In this document: positions 42,412 to 51,798 of the stretch, in pieces
How positions within the stretch are numbered: the first letter of the stretch is position 1
Layout of the letters: each line of letters begins with the position of its first letter
DNA from: Akkermansiaceae bacterium
Lineage (GTDB): Bacteria; Verrucomicrobiota; Verrucomicrobiia; Verrucomicrobiales; Akkermansiaceae
Direction of reading: 5' to 3'
NCBI GenBank assembly: GCA_024233135.1
Contig: JACKPZ010000004.1
Coordinates: 62,001 to 126,000 of the forward strand
Length of the DNA stretch: 64,000 nt
Translations under genes and position numbers: made by a program
Notes under the pieces: model-generated
The model's database searches: none
The model's input: only the letters and a program-made list of their open reading frames with translations
Told to the model about the DNA's origin: nothing

Positions 42412-44256
42412 ATGTCCCAAGCCACCCGCGGGTTCCGCGAGAAGAAAGCAGTGGTCGTTCGTTTCGCCGGTGATTCCGGAGACGGCATGCAAGTCGTGGG
42501 CGAGCGTTTCACGGAAGCCAGCGTCACGGTTCCCAACGCCATCGCCACGTTCCCGGACTATCCGGCGGAGATCCGCGCTCCGGTCGGCACCATCGCGGGG
42601 GTTTCCGCGTTCCAGGTGCACTTCGGCAGCGAGACGGTGCTCACTCCGGGTGACGAACCGGACGCGCTCGTCGCGATGAACCCGGCCGCCCTCGCCGTGC
42701 ATCTGTCCGATCTAACGGAGGGCGGCATGCTCATCGCCAACACCGCCGCCTTCACCGAGGAGAATCTCGCGATGGCCGGATACAAATCCAACCCGCTGGA
42801 GGACCCCGAGCTGCAGAAACGCTACGAGGTGATCCCCATCGACATCACCGGCCTGGCGGTGGAGGCGCTCAAGGACAGCCCGCTTTCGCAGCGCGACAAG
42901 CTGCGCACGAAGAACTTCTTCGCGCTTGGTTTCACCTACTGGGTCTACGGCCGTCCGATCGAGCCGACCATCGCGTTCATCGAGAAAAAGTGGGGCGCGA
43001 AGATTCCCGACGTCGCCGAGGCCAACACGAAGGTGCTCAAGGCCGGGTATTTCCTCGGCGAAACCACCGAGATCACGCGCAACCGCTACATGGTCGCACG
43101 TGCCGAGGTCGAGCCCGGCATCTATCGGAAAATCTCCGGCAACGAAGCGGTCGCCCTCGGCCTCATCGCCGCCTCGCGCAAGGCGAAACGCGGCATCCTG
43201 TTCTCCGGCTATCCGATCACTCCCGCGTCGTCGATCCTCGAGGCGATGGCGTCGTTCAAACACTTCGGTGTGAAAACCGTGCAGGCCGAGGATGAGATCG
43301 CGGCCATCGGCGTGGCGCTCGGCGGCAGTTTCGCCGGCCACATCGGCGTCACCGGCACCAGCGGTCCGGGCATGTGTTTGAAGAGCGAGTTCATCGGACT
43401 CGCCACCTCCACCGAGCTGCCGCTCGTCATCATCAACGTCCAGCGCGGCGGACCGTCCACCGGCCTGCCGACGAAAACCGAGCAGTCGGACTTGTTCCAA
43501 GCGCTCTACGGCCGCCACGGCGAAAGCCCGCTGCCTGTCGTCGCCGCGAACTCGCCGTCCGATTGTTTCCGCGCGGCGTTCGAAGCGACGCGCATCGCGC
43601 TGCAGCATTCGACGCCCGTCATCCTGCTCACCGACGGCTATCTGGCCAACGGCTCGGAGCCGTGGAAGATCCCGGACGAGTCGACCCTGCCGGACATCGA
43701 GGTGCCCTTCGCTCCCGAAGACAAACCCTACGTCACCTTCGAGCGGAATCCCGATACCCTCGCCCGCACCCAGGCGATCCCCGGCCAACCCGGACTCCAG
43801 CACCGCATCGGCGGTCTCGAAAAGGACACCAAGGGCTCGATCAGCTACGACCCCGAGAACCACTCCGAGATGACGCGCCTGCGCGCCGCCAAGGTCGAGG
43901 CCGTCGCCAAGAGCATCCCGCCCATGCGCATCACCGGCGAGCGGACGGGCAAGCTGCTCGTCGTCGGCTGGGGCGGCACCCACGGTGCCATCACCTCCGC
44001 CGTCGAGACGCTCCGCGCCGAGGGCTTCGACGTCAGCAGCACCAATGTCCGATACCTCAATCCGCTGCCGCCGGAACTCGGTGACCTGCTCAAGGGCTTC
44101 GACAAGGTGCTCGTTCCGGAGCTGAACTCCGGCCAGCTTTGCACGATTCTCCGCGCGCGCTATCTTGTCGACGCCGTCAGTTTCCCGAAAACCAAGGGCC
44201 GCCCCTTCCGCGTCAGCGAAATCCGCGAGCGCATCCTCGAACTTCTCACCGCCTGA
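42412..44256 (+). CDS. korA: 2-oxoacid:ferredoxin oxidoreductase alpha subunit (gamma-alpha fusion)
   Basis: 614 residues. The gamma-type domain comes first (about 1-190; VVRFAGDSGDGMQVVGERFTE in part), then the alpha domain with FSGYPITPASSILEAMA, QAEDEIAAIGVALGGSFAG, GTSGPGMCLKSEFIGLA and QRGGPSTGLPTKTEQSDLFQ. With the beta subunit it oxidises 2-oxoglutarate (or pyruvate) to the acyl-CoA, reducing ferredoxin. The next gene, korB, follows after 8 bases. No ferredoxin gene is adjacent. Confidence 0.93.
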   Translation: MSQATRGFREKKAVVVRFAGDSGDGMQVVGERFTEASVTVPNAIATFPDYPAEIRAPVGTIAGVSAFQVHFGSETVLTPGDEPDALVAMNPAALAVHLSDLTEGGMLIANTAAFTEENLAMAGYKSNPLEDPELQKRYEVIPIDITGLAVEALKDSPLSQRDKLRTKNFFALGFTYWVYGRPIEPTIAFIEKKWGAKIPDVAEANTKVLKAGYFLGETTEITRNRYMVARAEVEPGIYRKISGNEAVALGLIAASRKAKRGILFSGYPITPASSILEAMASFKHFGVKTVQAEDEIAAIGVALGGSFAGHIGVTGTSGPGMCLKSEFIGLATSTELPLVIINVQRGGPSTGLPTKTEQSDLFQALYGRHGESPLPVVAANSPSDCFRAAFEATRIALQHSTPVILLTDGYLANGSEPWKIPDESTLPDIEVPFAPEDKPYVTFERNPDTLARTQAIPGQPGLQHRIGGLEKDTKGSISYDPENHSEMTRLRAAKVEAVAKSIPPMRITGERTGKLLVVGWGGTHGAITSAVETLRAEGFDVSSTNVRYLNPLPPELGDLLKGFDKVLVPELNSGQLCTILRARYLVDAVSFPKTKGRPFRVSEIRERILELLTA

Positions 44257-44264
44257 CCGAACCC

Positions 44265-45290
<1,026 letters not shown>

Positions 45291-45313
45291 TCCCCCGAGC
45301 TCCCGGACCCTTC

Positions 45314-45350
45314 GAAACCCGCTCGCGGCGCTCGTCCGCAAGCGGGTTTC
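45314..45350 (+). terminator. Hairpin terminator after korB
   Basis: GAAACCCGCT (45314-45323) and AGCGGGTTTC (45341-45350) are exact inverted repeats, with an inner GCGG/CCGC pair (45325-45328 and 45336-45339). A short T-rich tail (TTGTGGTT) follows. It lies 23 bases after the korB stop. Confidence 0.7.
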
Positions 45351-45503
45351 TTGTGGTTCCCAATTTCTCCTCCTCGGGAAACAGACCGGAACACCCCCGA
45401 ACGGGAACTGTTCCGGACGGTTCGCAGGATTGCCTTTTCCGCAGCGAGCTGTCTTTGCATTCTTGCGCCAGAGATTTTCGATATCGCGCACCCTCCGCAA
45501 TTC

Positions 45504-46655
45504 ATGCACGATGCCGTCTGGATGAAACGCAAGCCGGTCATCGGAGTCCTGATGGACTTCTTCACCCCCGCGATCATCGAGGGGGCGGGCGCCTATGCCC
45601 GCGAGAACGACCTCGCGCTCGACCCGCGCTGGTCGATCCGCGCCGATTGGATGCCGGACGACACCGGATGGGACATCGCGCTTGTCCACATCGTCGATCA
45701 AACGGAATCCACCGACCGCATCGAGCGTCTCGGCATCCCGATCGTCACGATGGGATATCACTATGGGAAACATTTCCCCAAGGTTCTCTTCGAACACGCC
45801 GCCGCCGGAGACGCCGCCATCCACGAGTTCCAGCGCATCCACATCCGGCGCGTTGCGATCTCCACGCAAGGTCGCGATCCCGTTGACCTCCGCAGCCGCA
45901 AGGGTGTGTTCACCGCCGCCCGCCGCTTGGGCGTGGAAATCGCCGCCATGACGCCGTGGACCGGCGACAACCAGATCGAAGCCGCCGCGGAGAACATCGT
46001 CGACATGATGGAGGAACTGGGCGCGGACAGCGGATACTACACGCCACATGCCGGCGTCGCCTACTCGGTCACGCGCGCCATGCAACGCCGGGGCATTCGT
46101 TTCCCGATCATCGTCACCGACAAGGATGCGCAGAAAACCGCCGAGATGTCGTCCGTTCCTCTCACCACCGTGGTGCCGGATTTCTGGCAACAGGGCTACG
46201 AAGCCGCCCGCATGGCCCACGAACTCCTCGATGGACGCGTCGGGCGCGGCGCGAGGGTCGTCCGCCGGGTGAAGGCCTGCCGAATCGTCCGCCGCGAAAG
46301 CACCGGGCAACTCACCGCTCGCGACCCCGCCGTCGTCAAGGCGCTCCACGGCATCCGCGAGAGCAGCCTGCCCGACCTGACGGTCGAAAACCTGGTGCGC
46401 TACGTCGGCGTTTCCCGGCGCACGCTCGAGCAACGGTTCAAGAAGGAAGTCCGGACCACACTTCACCAGGCGATCCTCCAGCGCCAGATGGACGAGGCCA
46501 CCCGCCTGCTCCAGGCCGGCGGACTCACCGTCAGCGAAGTGGCGGATACCTGCGGGTTCTCGTCGGTCCACTACTTTTCCGCCGCCTTCAAACGCGAGCG
46601 CGGCGTCACGCCCGGCAGCATCCGCCGCGGTCCTGGCGCAGGATCGCATCCGTAG
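45504..46655 (+). CDS. XylR-type AraC-family regulator with periplasmic-binding-like domain
   Basis: 383 residues. The N-terminal two-thirds is a LacI/periplasmic-binding-protein-like sensing domain (KPVIGVLMDFFTPAIIEGAG at the start, then TVVPDFWQQGYEAARMAHELLDG). The C-terminal about 100 residues contain two AraC helix-turn-helix units: VENLVRYVGVSRRTLEQRFKK and VSEVADTCGFSSVHYFSAAFKRERGVTPG. The XylR family regulates sugar use in many bacteria and is abundant in Verrucomicrobiota. Start at ATG 45504 (or 45522). No sugar genes are adjacent, so the target is unknown. Confidence 0.85.
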   Translation: MHDAVWMKRKPVIGVLMDFFTPAIIEGAGAYARENDLALDPRWSIRADWMPDDTGWDIALVHIVDQTESTDRIERLGIPIVTMGYHYGKHFPKVLFEHAAAGDAAIHEFQRIHIRRVAISTQGRDPVDLRSRKGVFTAARRLGVEIAAMTPWTGDNQIEAAAENIVDMMEELGADSGYYTPHAGVAYSVTRAMQRRGIRFPIIVTDKDAQKTAEMSSVPLTTVVPDFWQQGYEAARMAHELLDGRVGRGARVVRRVKACRIVRRESTGQLTARDPAVVKALHGIRESSLPDLTVENLVRYVGVSRRTLEQRFKKEVRTTLHQAILQRQMDEATRLLQAGGLTVSEVADTCGFSSVHYFSAAFKRERGVTPGSIRRGPGAGSHP

Positions 46656-46700
46656 TCGGTTGACGAACGTGCGCCGCGCAATTTCAATGTCGGCGTCATC

Positions 46701-49016
46701 GTGGAAACCGAAAAACTCAGGAAACCCAGCGCCCGCCTCGTTCTCCCGCTCCTTGCGTCAGCCGCCGCGCTGGTCCTCGGGGCCTGCGACAAAAAGCCGC
46801 CCGAGAAATCCGCAGCAGCCACCACCGCGAAGACCGCCGCGGAGGACAAGCCGATCCTCCCGCCCGACGACGAAGTCCACTCCCGATACGCAGGTTCCGA
46901 GACCTGCAAGGAGTGCCACGAAGCGCTCTTCAAGGGATGGGAAACGTCCAACCACGGCCTCGCCGAGCGCGCCTACCGCGCCGACATGGACGAGAAGATC
47001 TTCGTCCCGCGCCGCACCCATGTGGAAGCCGGCGTCACATCCGAGACCTTCCTCGATGCCGACGGCGTCGCCAAGATCCTCACCCAGGGCAAGGACGGCA
47101 AGCAACACTCCTATGTGGTGAAGCGCATCATCGGAAACGACCCGCTCCGCCAGTTCCTCGTCCCCGCACCCGGCGGCCGCCTGCAGACCTGCGACATCAG
47201 CTACGATCCCCACAAGGACGAGCTCTTCGACGTCTATGGCTCGGAGGAACGGCTTCCCGGCGACTGGGGCCACTGGACCGGCCAGGGCATGAACTGGAAC
47301 GCGATGTGCGCCGCCTGCCACAACACCCGCCTGCGCAAGAACTACGACCCGGCCACCGACTCCTACCACACCGCGATGGCCGAACCGACGGTCAGCTGCG
47401 AGTCCTGCCACGGACCGATGAAGGACCACGTCGCGTGGCAGCGGAATCCGCCCGCCGGCTACGACCCGGAGACCAACACCCCGGCCGACCCCACCGCCAC
47501 CCGTTTCACCCGCGACCAGATGCTCGACACCTGCGCCGCCTGCCACTCGCGCCGCTCCGAGCTCAGTGGCGACCTCGTCCCCGGCGAACCATACCACGAT
47601 CACTTCTCCCTCGTCGTGACCGACGAAACAGATATCTACCATCCGGACGGCCAGGTGCGGGATGAAAACTATGTTTTCGCCGCCTTCCGCTCCAGCCGCA
47701 TGCATCACGCGGGCATCCGCTGCGTCGATTGCCACGATCCCCACACGAACAAGCGACTCATCCCGGGCAACCTGCTCTGCATGCGCTGCCATGGCGGCGG
47801 AACCGAGCCGCCCGCTCCGATCATCGACCCCCTCGCCCACAGCCACCATGCGGAAGGCAGCACCGGCAACGACTGCACCAACTGCCACATGCCGCAAACC
47901 ACCTACATGCAGCGCCACCCGCGCCGCGACCACGGGTTCACCTCGCCCGATCCGCTGCTCACCGTGAAATACGGCATTCCGAACGCGTGCAGCCGCTGCC
48001 ACACCGACCAGTCGCCCGAATGGGCGCTCGAACATTCGGAGAAATGGTATGGCGACAAACTCAAGCGTCCGGCACGCGAGCGCGCCATGATCGTCGCCGA
48101 CGCCCGCCTCGGCCAACCGAGCGCCCGCGACCGCGCCATCGAATGGCTCAAGACCGAGGAGATCGACACCTGGCGCGCCACCATGTGCCACCTGCTCGAA
48201 CGCTGGGTCTATGAACAGAAGGTCGCCCGTGCCTTGCAGGATCGTTTCAAGGACGAGAGCCCGCTGGTCCGCGAAGCCGCCGTCCGCTCGGTCATCGAAC
48301 TCTGCCGCAACAGCGAATCCCCCATGCGCAAGGCGGTCGAGCCGATGTTGGAGGACGAGAGCCGCTCGGTCCGCATCGCCGCCGCATGGGCGCTCTGCGA
48401 CACGCTCGATCTCAAGTCCCGCGCCGGCAAGGAGCTCGTCCACAAGCTCGACCTTGATTCCGACCAACCGACCGGGCGCATGCAGCTCAGCCAGTTCGCC
48501 TTCCGCCGCGGCGACACGCCCGGCGCCATTCGCCAGATCAAGAAGGCCATCGAGTGGGACCCGAACTCCCCGCCCTTCCATCACGACCTCGCCATCCTGC
48601 TCTCCACCACCGGGGACATTCCGGGCGCCATCAAGTCGCTCCAGGACGCCATCAAGCTCGCTCCGCAGGAAGCCGAGTTCCACTACAAGCTCGCCCTCGC
48701 CTACAACGAAACCGGCGACCTGCCGAAGACCATCGGGGAACTCCAGACCTCGTTGAAACTCGATCCCACCCGCGGCCGCGCCTGGTACAACCTCGGACTT
48801 GCCTACAACTCGACCAACCAGCCCGAAGATGCCGTGAAGGCGCTCGTCGAGGCGGAGAAACACGAGCCATCGGATCCGATGATTCCCTACGCCCGCGCCA
48901 CCATTCTTGCCCGCCTCCAGCGCACCGGCGAGGCGATCCAGGCGACGCAGAAGGCGATCTCGCTGCGTCCCGATTTCCCCGAAGCCATCCAGCTCCTGCA
49001 GATGCTCTCGAGATAG
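46701..49016 (+). CDS. Octaheme cytochrome c lipoprotein fused to HEAT and TPR repeats
   Basis: 771 residues, GTG start at 46701. Lipobox LGAC29. Eight heme-binding CxxCH sites: CKECH (69-73), CAACH, CESCH, CAACH, CVDCH, CMRCH, CTNCH and CSRCH, in a cytochrome c554/DmsE-like multiheme region to about residue 440. Then come HEAT-like helices (about 470-600; LVREAAVRSVIELCR, VRIAAAWALCDTLD) and TPR units (about 600-765; AIRQIKKAIEWDPNSPPF, AWYNLGLAYNSTNQPEDA). It is predicted to be on the periplasmic face or outer membrane, combining electron transfer and protein binding. Substrate unknown. Confidence 0.88.
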   Translation: METEKLRKPSARLVLPLLASAAALVLGACDKKPPEKSAAATTAKTAAEDKPILPPDDEVHSRYAGSETCKECHEALFKGWETSNHGLAERAYRADMDEKIFVPRRTHVEAGVTSETFLDADGVAKILTQGKDGKQHSYVVKRIIGNDPLRQFLVPAPGGRLQTCDISYDPHKDELFDVYGSEERLPGDWGHWTGQGMNWNAMCAACHNTRLRKNYDPATDSYHTAMAEPTVSCESCHGPMKDHVAWQRNPPAGYDPETNTPADPTATRFTRDQMLDTCAACHSRRSELSGDLVPGEPYHDHFSLVVTDETDIYHPDGQVRDENYVFAAFRSSRMHHAGIRCVDCHDPHTNKRLIPGNLLCMRCHGGGTEPPAPIIDPLAHSHHAEGSTGNDCTNCHMPQTTYMQRHPRRDHGFTSPDPLLTVKYGIPNACSRCHTDQSPEWALEHSEKWYGDKLKRPARERAMIVADARLGQPSARDRAIEWLKTEEIDTWRATMCHLLERWVYEQKVARALQDRFKDESPLVREAAVRSVIELCRNSESPMRKAVEPMLEDESRSVRIAAAWALCDTLDLKSRAGKELVHKLDLDSDQPTGRMQLSQFAFRRGDTPGAIRQIKKAIEWDPNSPPFHHDLAILLSTTGDIPGAIKSLQDAIKLAPQEAEFHYKLALAYNETGDLPKTIGELQTSLKLDPTRGRAWYNLGLAYNSTNQPEDAVKALVEAEKHEPSDPMIPYARATILARLQRTGEAIQATQKAISLRPDFPEAIQLLQMLSR

Positions 49017-49021
49017 ACCAA

Positions 49022-49035
49022 GCGGGAAATCCCGC
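49022..49035 (+). terminator. Short hairpin after the octaheme gene
   Basis: GCGGG (49022-49026) and CCCGC (49031-49035) with loop AAAT lie 5 bases after the stop at 49016. The stem is short and no T-run follows, so it may only stabilise the 3' end. Confidence 0.4.
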
Positions 49036-49162
49036 CGCAATGGATATGAATCGGGAATGTCATGATGAAATGGGGCCAGCTTGATGTCGCAGAACCAGAA
49101 CATCGACCGGCTCGTCCACGGCATCGAAGAACTGCTTTGATAGCGGCACCCCGCCCGCGACC

Positions 49163-49807
49163 ATGGACTCCCCCGCCAATCCCTACGCAACTCCGGCCAC
49201 CGCGGATCCCGCCGCCATTCCCGTAGCCCCGCCGGACTTCGGCTGGGCCATTGAAAACCGCCGGCTCGTCGTCGAAACCGGAGCCCGCCTGCCGATGGTC
49301 GATCCTTACACCGGCCGCGCCTCCGAGACCATGCAACTCCGCGAGGTGCTCCTTCCCAACCGCCTGCCGTGGTTGCGATTCCTGCCGCTGGTCACCGCGC
49401 TGATCTTCGTCCTCCTCGGCGCGGCCGACAGTTGGATCACCATTCTCGCCCCCCTTTGCTGGGGCGCGCTCATAGGCTATCTGGTCACCCTCGTCCCCTC
49501 GTTGTTCCTGCCGAAGTGCACGCTCTTCCTCTTCTTCCAGCCGCACACCATCCGCTTCCGGACCATCTTCGACCGGGCGATGTCCCTTCTCCTCCTTTCC
49601 TGGCTCCTCGGAGGCATCCCCATGTCCCTCGGCCCCGCATGGCTCCAGAACGTCCCCGCCATCCTCTTCGGCACCTGGGTCCTCTGCCTCGCCTTCTCCA
49701 TCTTTTTCCAGCGCCGCCTCACCTGCCACCGCCGCAAGGACGGCCGCTTCCAAGTCCGCGGCCTCCACTCCCGCGCCGTCATCGAACTCATGCGCATCCA
49801 GCGCTGA
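49163..49807 (+). CDS. Hypothetical membrane protein
   Basis: 214 residues. The N-terminal about 65 residues are soluble and Pro/Ala-rich (MDSPANPYATPATADPAAIP), followed by several membrane helices (around 72-90, 92-110, 138-156 and 162-180) and a basic C-terminus (RRLTCHRRKDGRFQVRGLH). The MDSPANPYATP opening is common among Verrucomicrobiota and Planctomycetota membrane proteins of unknown function. It stands alone between the octaheme gene and a phosphatase gene. Function unknown. Confidence 0.7.
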   Translation: MDSPANPYATPATADPAAIPVAPPDFGWAIENRRLVVETGARLPMVDPYTGRASETMQLREVLLPNRLPWLRFLPLVTALIFVLLGAADSWITILAPLCWGALIGYLVTLVPSLFLPKCTLFLFFQPHTIRFRTIFDRAMSLLLLSWLLGGIPMSLGPAWLQNVPAILFGTWVLCLAFSIFFQRRLTCHRRKDGRFQVRGLHSRAVIELMRIQR

Positions 49808-49926
49808 CCCGATGCCGCCTACTCGCTTCTCTTTCGTGCGGTTTCGAGTCATTTGAGGCACCTCTCTTCGTCTCCCGCCCCATTGCGGTTTGACGCTCGG
49901 GAGCGGAGGGATCAAGCTCCGCGGCG

Positions 49927-50394
49927 ATGTCCAAGCACGTGCTTTTTGTCTGCACCGGCAACACCTGCCGCAGCCCTATGGCGGAGGGATTGCTTCGCAA
50001 GGCGGCGGCCGGCCGGAACGATTTGTTGGTCGGCTCGGCGGGAGTGGCGGCGTCAAAGGGATCCTTCGCGAGCCGCGAGACGATGGCGGTGCTGAGGAAA
50101 CTGGGAGCGGATCTCGGAGACTTCCGCAGCCAGCCGGTGACGGCGCAACTGCTGGACCAGGCGACCCATGTGTTCGCGATGACGCAGAACCATCTGGCGC
50201 ATCTGGAAGCGCGGTTTCCGGGGCATGCGGAGAAGTTCTATCTCGCCCGAGAGTTTTCCGGTTCGCTCGGCCCCGGCGGCGACCCGGATATTCCGGACCC
50301 GATCGGCATGGGAATGGCGGCCTACGAGGAAGTGGCGAAGATTCTCGAAGCGGCGATGCCAAGGATCATCGCTTACGTCGATTCGGTGGAATGA
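49927..50394 (+). CDS. Low-molecular-weight protein phosphatase (arginine or tyrosine)
   Basis: 155 residues. The P-loop VCTGNTCRSPMAEG (catalytic Cys9, Arg15) opens the protein, and the acid/base aspartate region is DPDIPDPIGMG. The loop has Thr where eukaryotic-type LMW-PTPs have Ile (CTGNT versus CLGNI); in Bacillus YwlE this threonine is linked to phosphoarginine specificity. No McsB kinase gene is in the window. An arginine-phosphatase role is therefore inference. It ends in a hairpin repeat and converges with the SufT gene. Confidence 0.88.
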   Translation: MSKHVLFVCTGNTCRSPMAEGLLRKAAAGRNDLLVGSAGVAASKGSFASRETMAVLRKLGADLGDFRSQPVTAQLLDQATHVFAMTQNHLAHLEARFPGHAEKFYLAREFSGSLGPGGDPDIPDPIGMGMAAYEEVAKILEAAMPRIIAYVDSVE

Positions 50395-50460
50395 GATGGT
50401 AGATGGGGGATGGAAGATCGCGGATGCTTCGCGCGAAGCTCCAATCTGCCATCTACCATC
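50395..50460. repeat. Long imperfect inverted repeat
   Basis: Arms GATGGTAGATGG (50395-50406) and CCATCTACCATC (50449-50460) are exact inverted repeats and enclose a perfect 14-base palindrome GCTTCGCGCGAAGC (50426-50439). It starts directly after the phosphatase stop. It looks like a REP-type hairpin or bidirectional terminator between convergent genes. Confidence 0.65.
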
Positions 50461-50464
50461 CATC

Positions 50465-50494
50465 ATCTGATCTGCCGCGCTCGCGCGATCAGAT
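50465..50494 (-). terminator. Hairpin overlapping the SufT stop
   Basis: ATCTGATC (50465-50472) and GATCAGAT (50487-50494) form an 8-bp stem with a GC-rich loop, overlapping the last codons of the SufT gene and ending beside the large inverted repeat. Together they separate two convergent genes. Confidence 0.45.
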
Positions 50495-51034
50495 CATGCC
50501 GAGCTTCATCTTCCCTTCCTCGGAGATCATCTCCTGGTTCCACGGGGGATCCCAGACAAGCTCGACGCGGGCGTCGTCGATGCCGTCGATGGTCATGATC
50601 TTCGCCTGTGCGTCGGCGGCGATGACAGGGCCCATGCCGCAACCGGGGGCGGTGAGGGTCATCTTGACGGAGACGACGTTCTTTCCGTCCTCGTCCTCGA
50701 TGATGCAGTCATAGACGAGGCCGAGATTGACGATGTCGACGGGGATCTCCGGATCATAGACGCTCTTGAGCTGGGCCCACACCTGGTCCTCGACCGGGGC
50801 GTCCTTGAGTTTCTCCGCCTCCACCCGCTTCTTCGCTTCCTCCTCCATGTCGATACCGAGGGCGTCGGAATCGGACGAGGAAATGCGGGCGAGGCCTTGG
50901 GAGGTGGCGACGGTGAAGGTGCCGCCGAGGCGCTGGGTGATGAACACGGCGGTGCCGGCCGGCAGGACGACGGAGTCGCCGCTGGGGATCTGGATGGCGT
51001 TCACCTCGCGGGTGAGTTGGATCTCCTGTTGCAT
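50489..51034 (-). CDS. sufT: SufT-like protein (DUF59), putative Fe-S cluster assembly factor
   Basis: 181 residues from ATG 51034. An N-terminal extension of about 80 residues (RLGGTFTVATSQGLARI, as in SufT) precedes a DUF59/MIP18 domain with VYDPEIPVDIVNLGLVYDC and MTLTAPGCGMGPV containing the conserved cysteine. SufT proteins help mature Fe-S proteins. No SUF cluster is nearby; the gene is convergent with the phosphatase and divergent from the ECF sigma factor. Name assigned from the domain layout; function inferred. Confidence 0.82.
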   Translation of the reverse strand: MQQEIQLTREVNAIQIPSGDSVVLPAGTAVFITQRLGGTFTVATSQGLARISSSDSDALGIDMEEEAKKRVEAEKLKDAPVEDQVWAQLKSVYDPEIPVDIVNLGLVYDCIIEDEDGKNVVSVKMTLTAPGCGMGPVIAADAQAKIMTIDGIDDARVELVWDPPWNQEMISEEGKMKLGMI

Positions 51035-51174
51035 GGACGCGCGCAAGGTGAACACCGGACCGCGAAGATTCAACGTCGAACGTCGATTTTCTCCCGGGTG
51101 ATCCAATTTCCGAGGAATGACGGATCATCAAGGCAACGAAGAAGAATTGCCAACCCCTGCCCCTTTGATGTTTC

Positions 51175-51798
51175 ATGTATGCGTACATGATCGAACCCGA
51201 CTCCATTCCGGTCCAACCGATGCCATCCGGCCTCTGCGAGGACCCGGGTGGGGAGTCGGTCGCGCTCATCGCCCGGATGGCGAAGGGAGAAACGGCGGCG
51301 CTGGACGAACTGCACGCCGCCTGGTCCCCCATCCTGCTGGGCATTGCGGCACGGATGCTGGGCGACCGCCGCGAAGCGGAGGAAGTGGTGCAGGACACCT
51401 TCGTGCGCCTGTGGCACCGCTCGGCGGAGTTCGATCCGCACAAGTCGCCCCCCTTCGTGTGGGCCTTCGCGGTGATGCGAGGGTATTGCATCGACCGCCT
51501 GCGCTACCGTCACCGGGCCCGGCGGGACAGCTCGCGGGTGGTATCGATCCACGTGGCCACGCCACCGGAGCGCTCGGAAAACCCGCGGGTGATGGCGTTG
51601 GACGACTGGCGGCGGGTGCGCGGCGCGCTCGATCTGCTGGACCCGGACGAGCGGAGCTGCCTGGAACTGGCGGTCTTTCTCGAATACACGCACTCGGAAA
51701 TCTCAACGGAACTCGGAACCCCTCTCGGCACGGTGAAACACCGGCTTCGGCGCGCGCTCGACAAGGTGCGCGGCCACCTCTCCCGCTATGAACTCTGA
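51175..51798 (+). CDS. ECF RNA polymerase sigma factor
   Basis: 207 residues. Region 2 is seen at about 35-105 (LLGIAARMLGDRREAEEVVQD, FVRLWHRS, PFVWAFAVMRGYCIDRLRYR) and region 4 at about 145-200 (ALDLLDPDERSCLELAVFLEY, HSEISTELGTPLGTVKHRLRRAL). The next gene is its anti-sigma factor, overlapping by 11 bases, so the pair is co-translated. The start is ATG 51175 (or 51187). The stimulus and regulon are unknown; sensing through the membrane anti-sigma is the normal arrangement. Confidence 0.9.
   Translation: MYAYMIEPDSIPVQPMPSGLCEDPGGESVALIARMAKGETAALDELHAAWSPILLGIAARMLGDRREAEEVVQDTFVRLWHRSAEFDPHKSPPFVWAFAVMRGYCIDRLRYRHRARRDSSRVVSIHVATPPERSENPRVMALDDWRRVRGALDLLDPDERSCLELAVFLEYTHSEISTELGTPLGTVKHRLRRALDKVRGHLSRYEL

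Noticed and set aside
49084..49140. An 18-codon ORF (MSQNQNIDRLVHGIEELL) after the octaheme gene
   Set aside because: Too short to support without conservation data, and no ribosome site or family resemblance is visible.
46758..49190. Long minus-strand frame antisense to the octaheme cytochrome
   Set aside because: The plus-strand gene has eight heme motifs and a lipobox; the antisense frame is a composition artefact.
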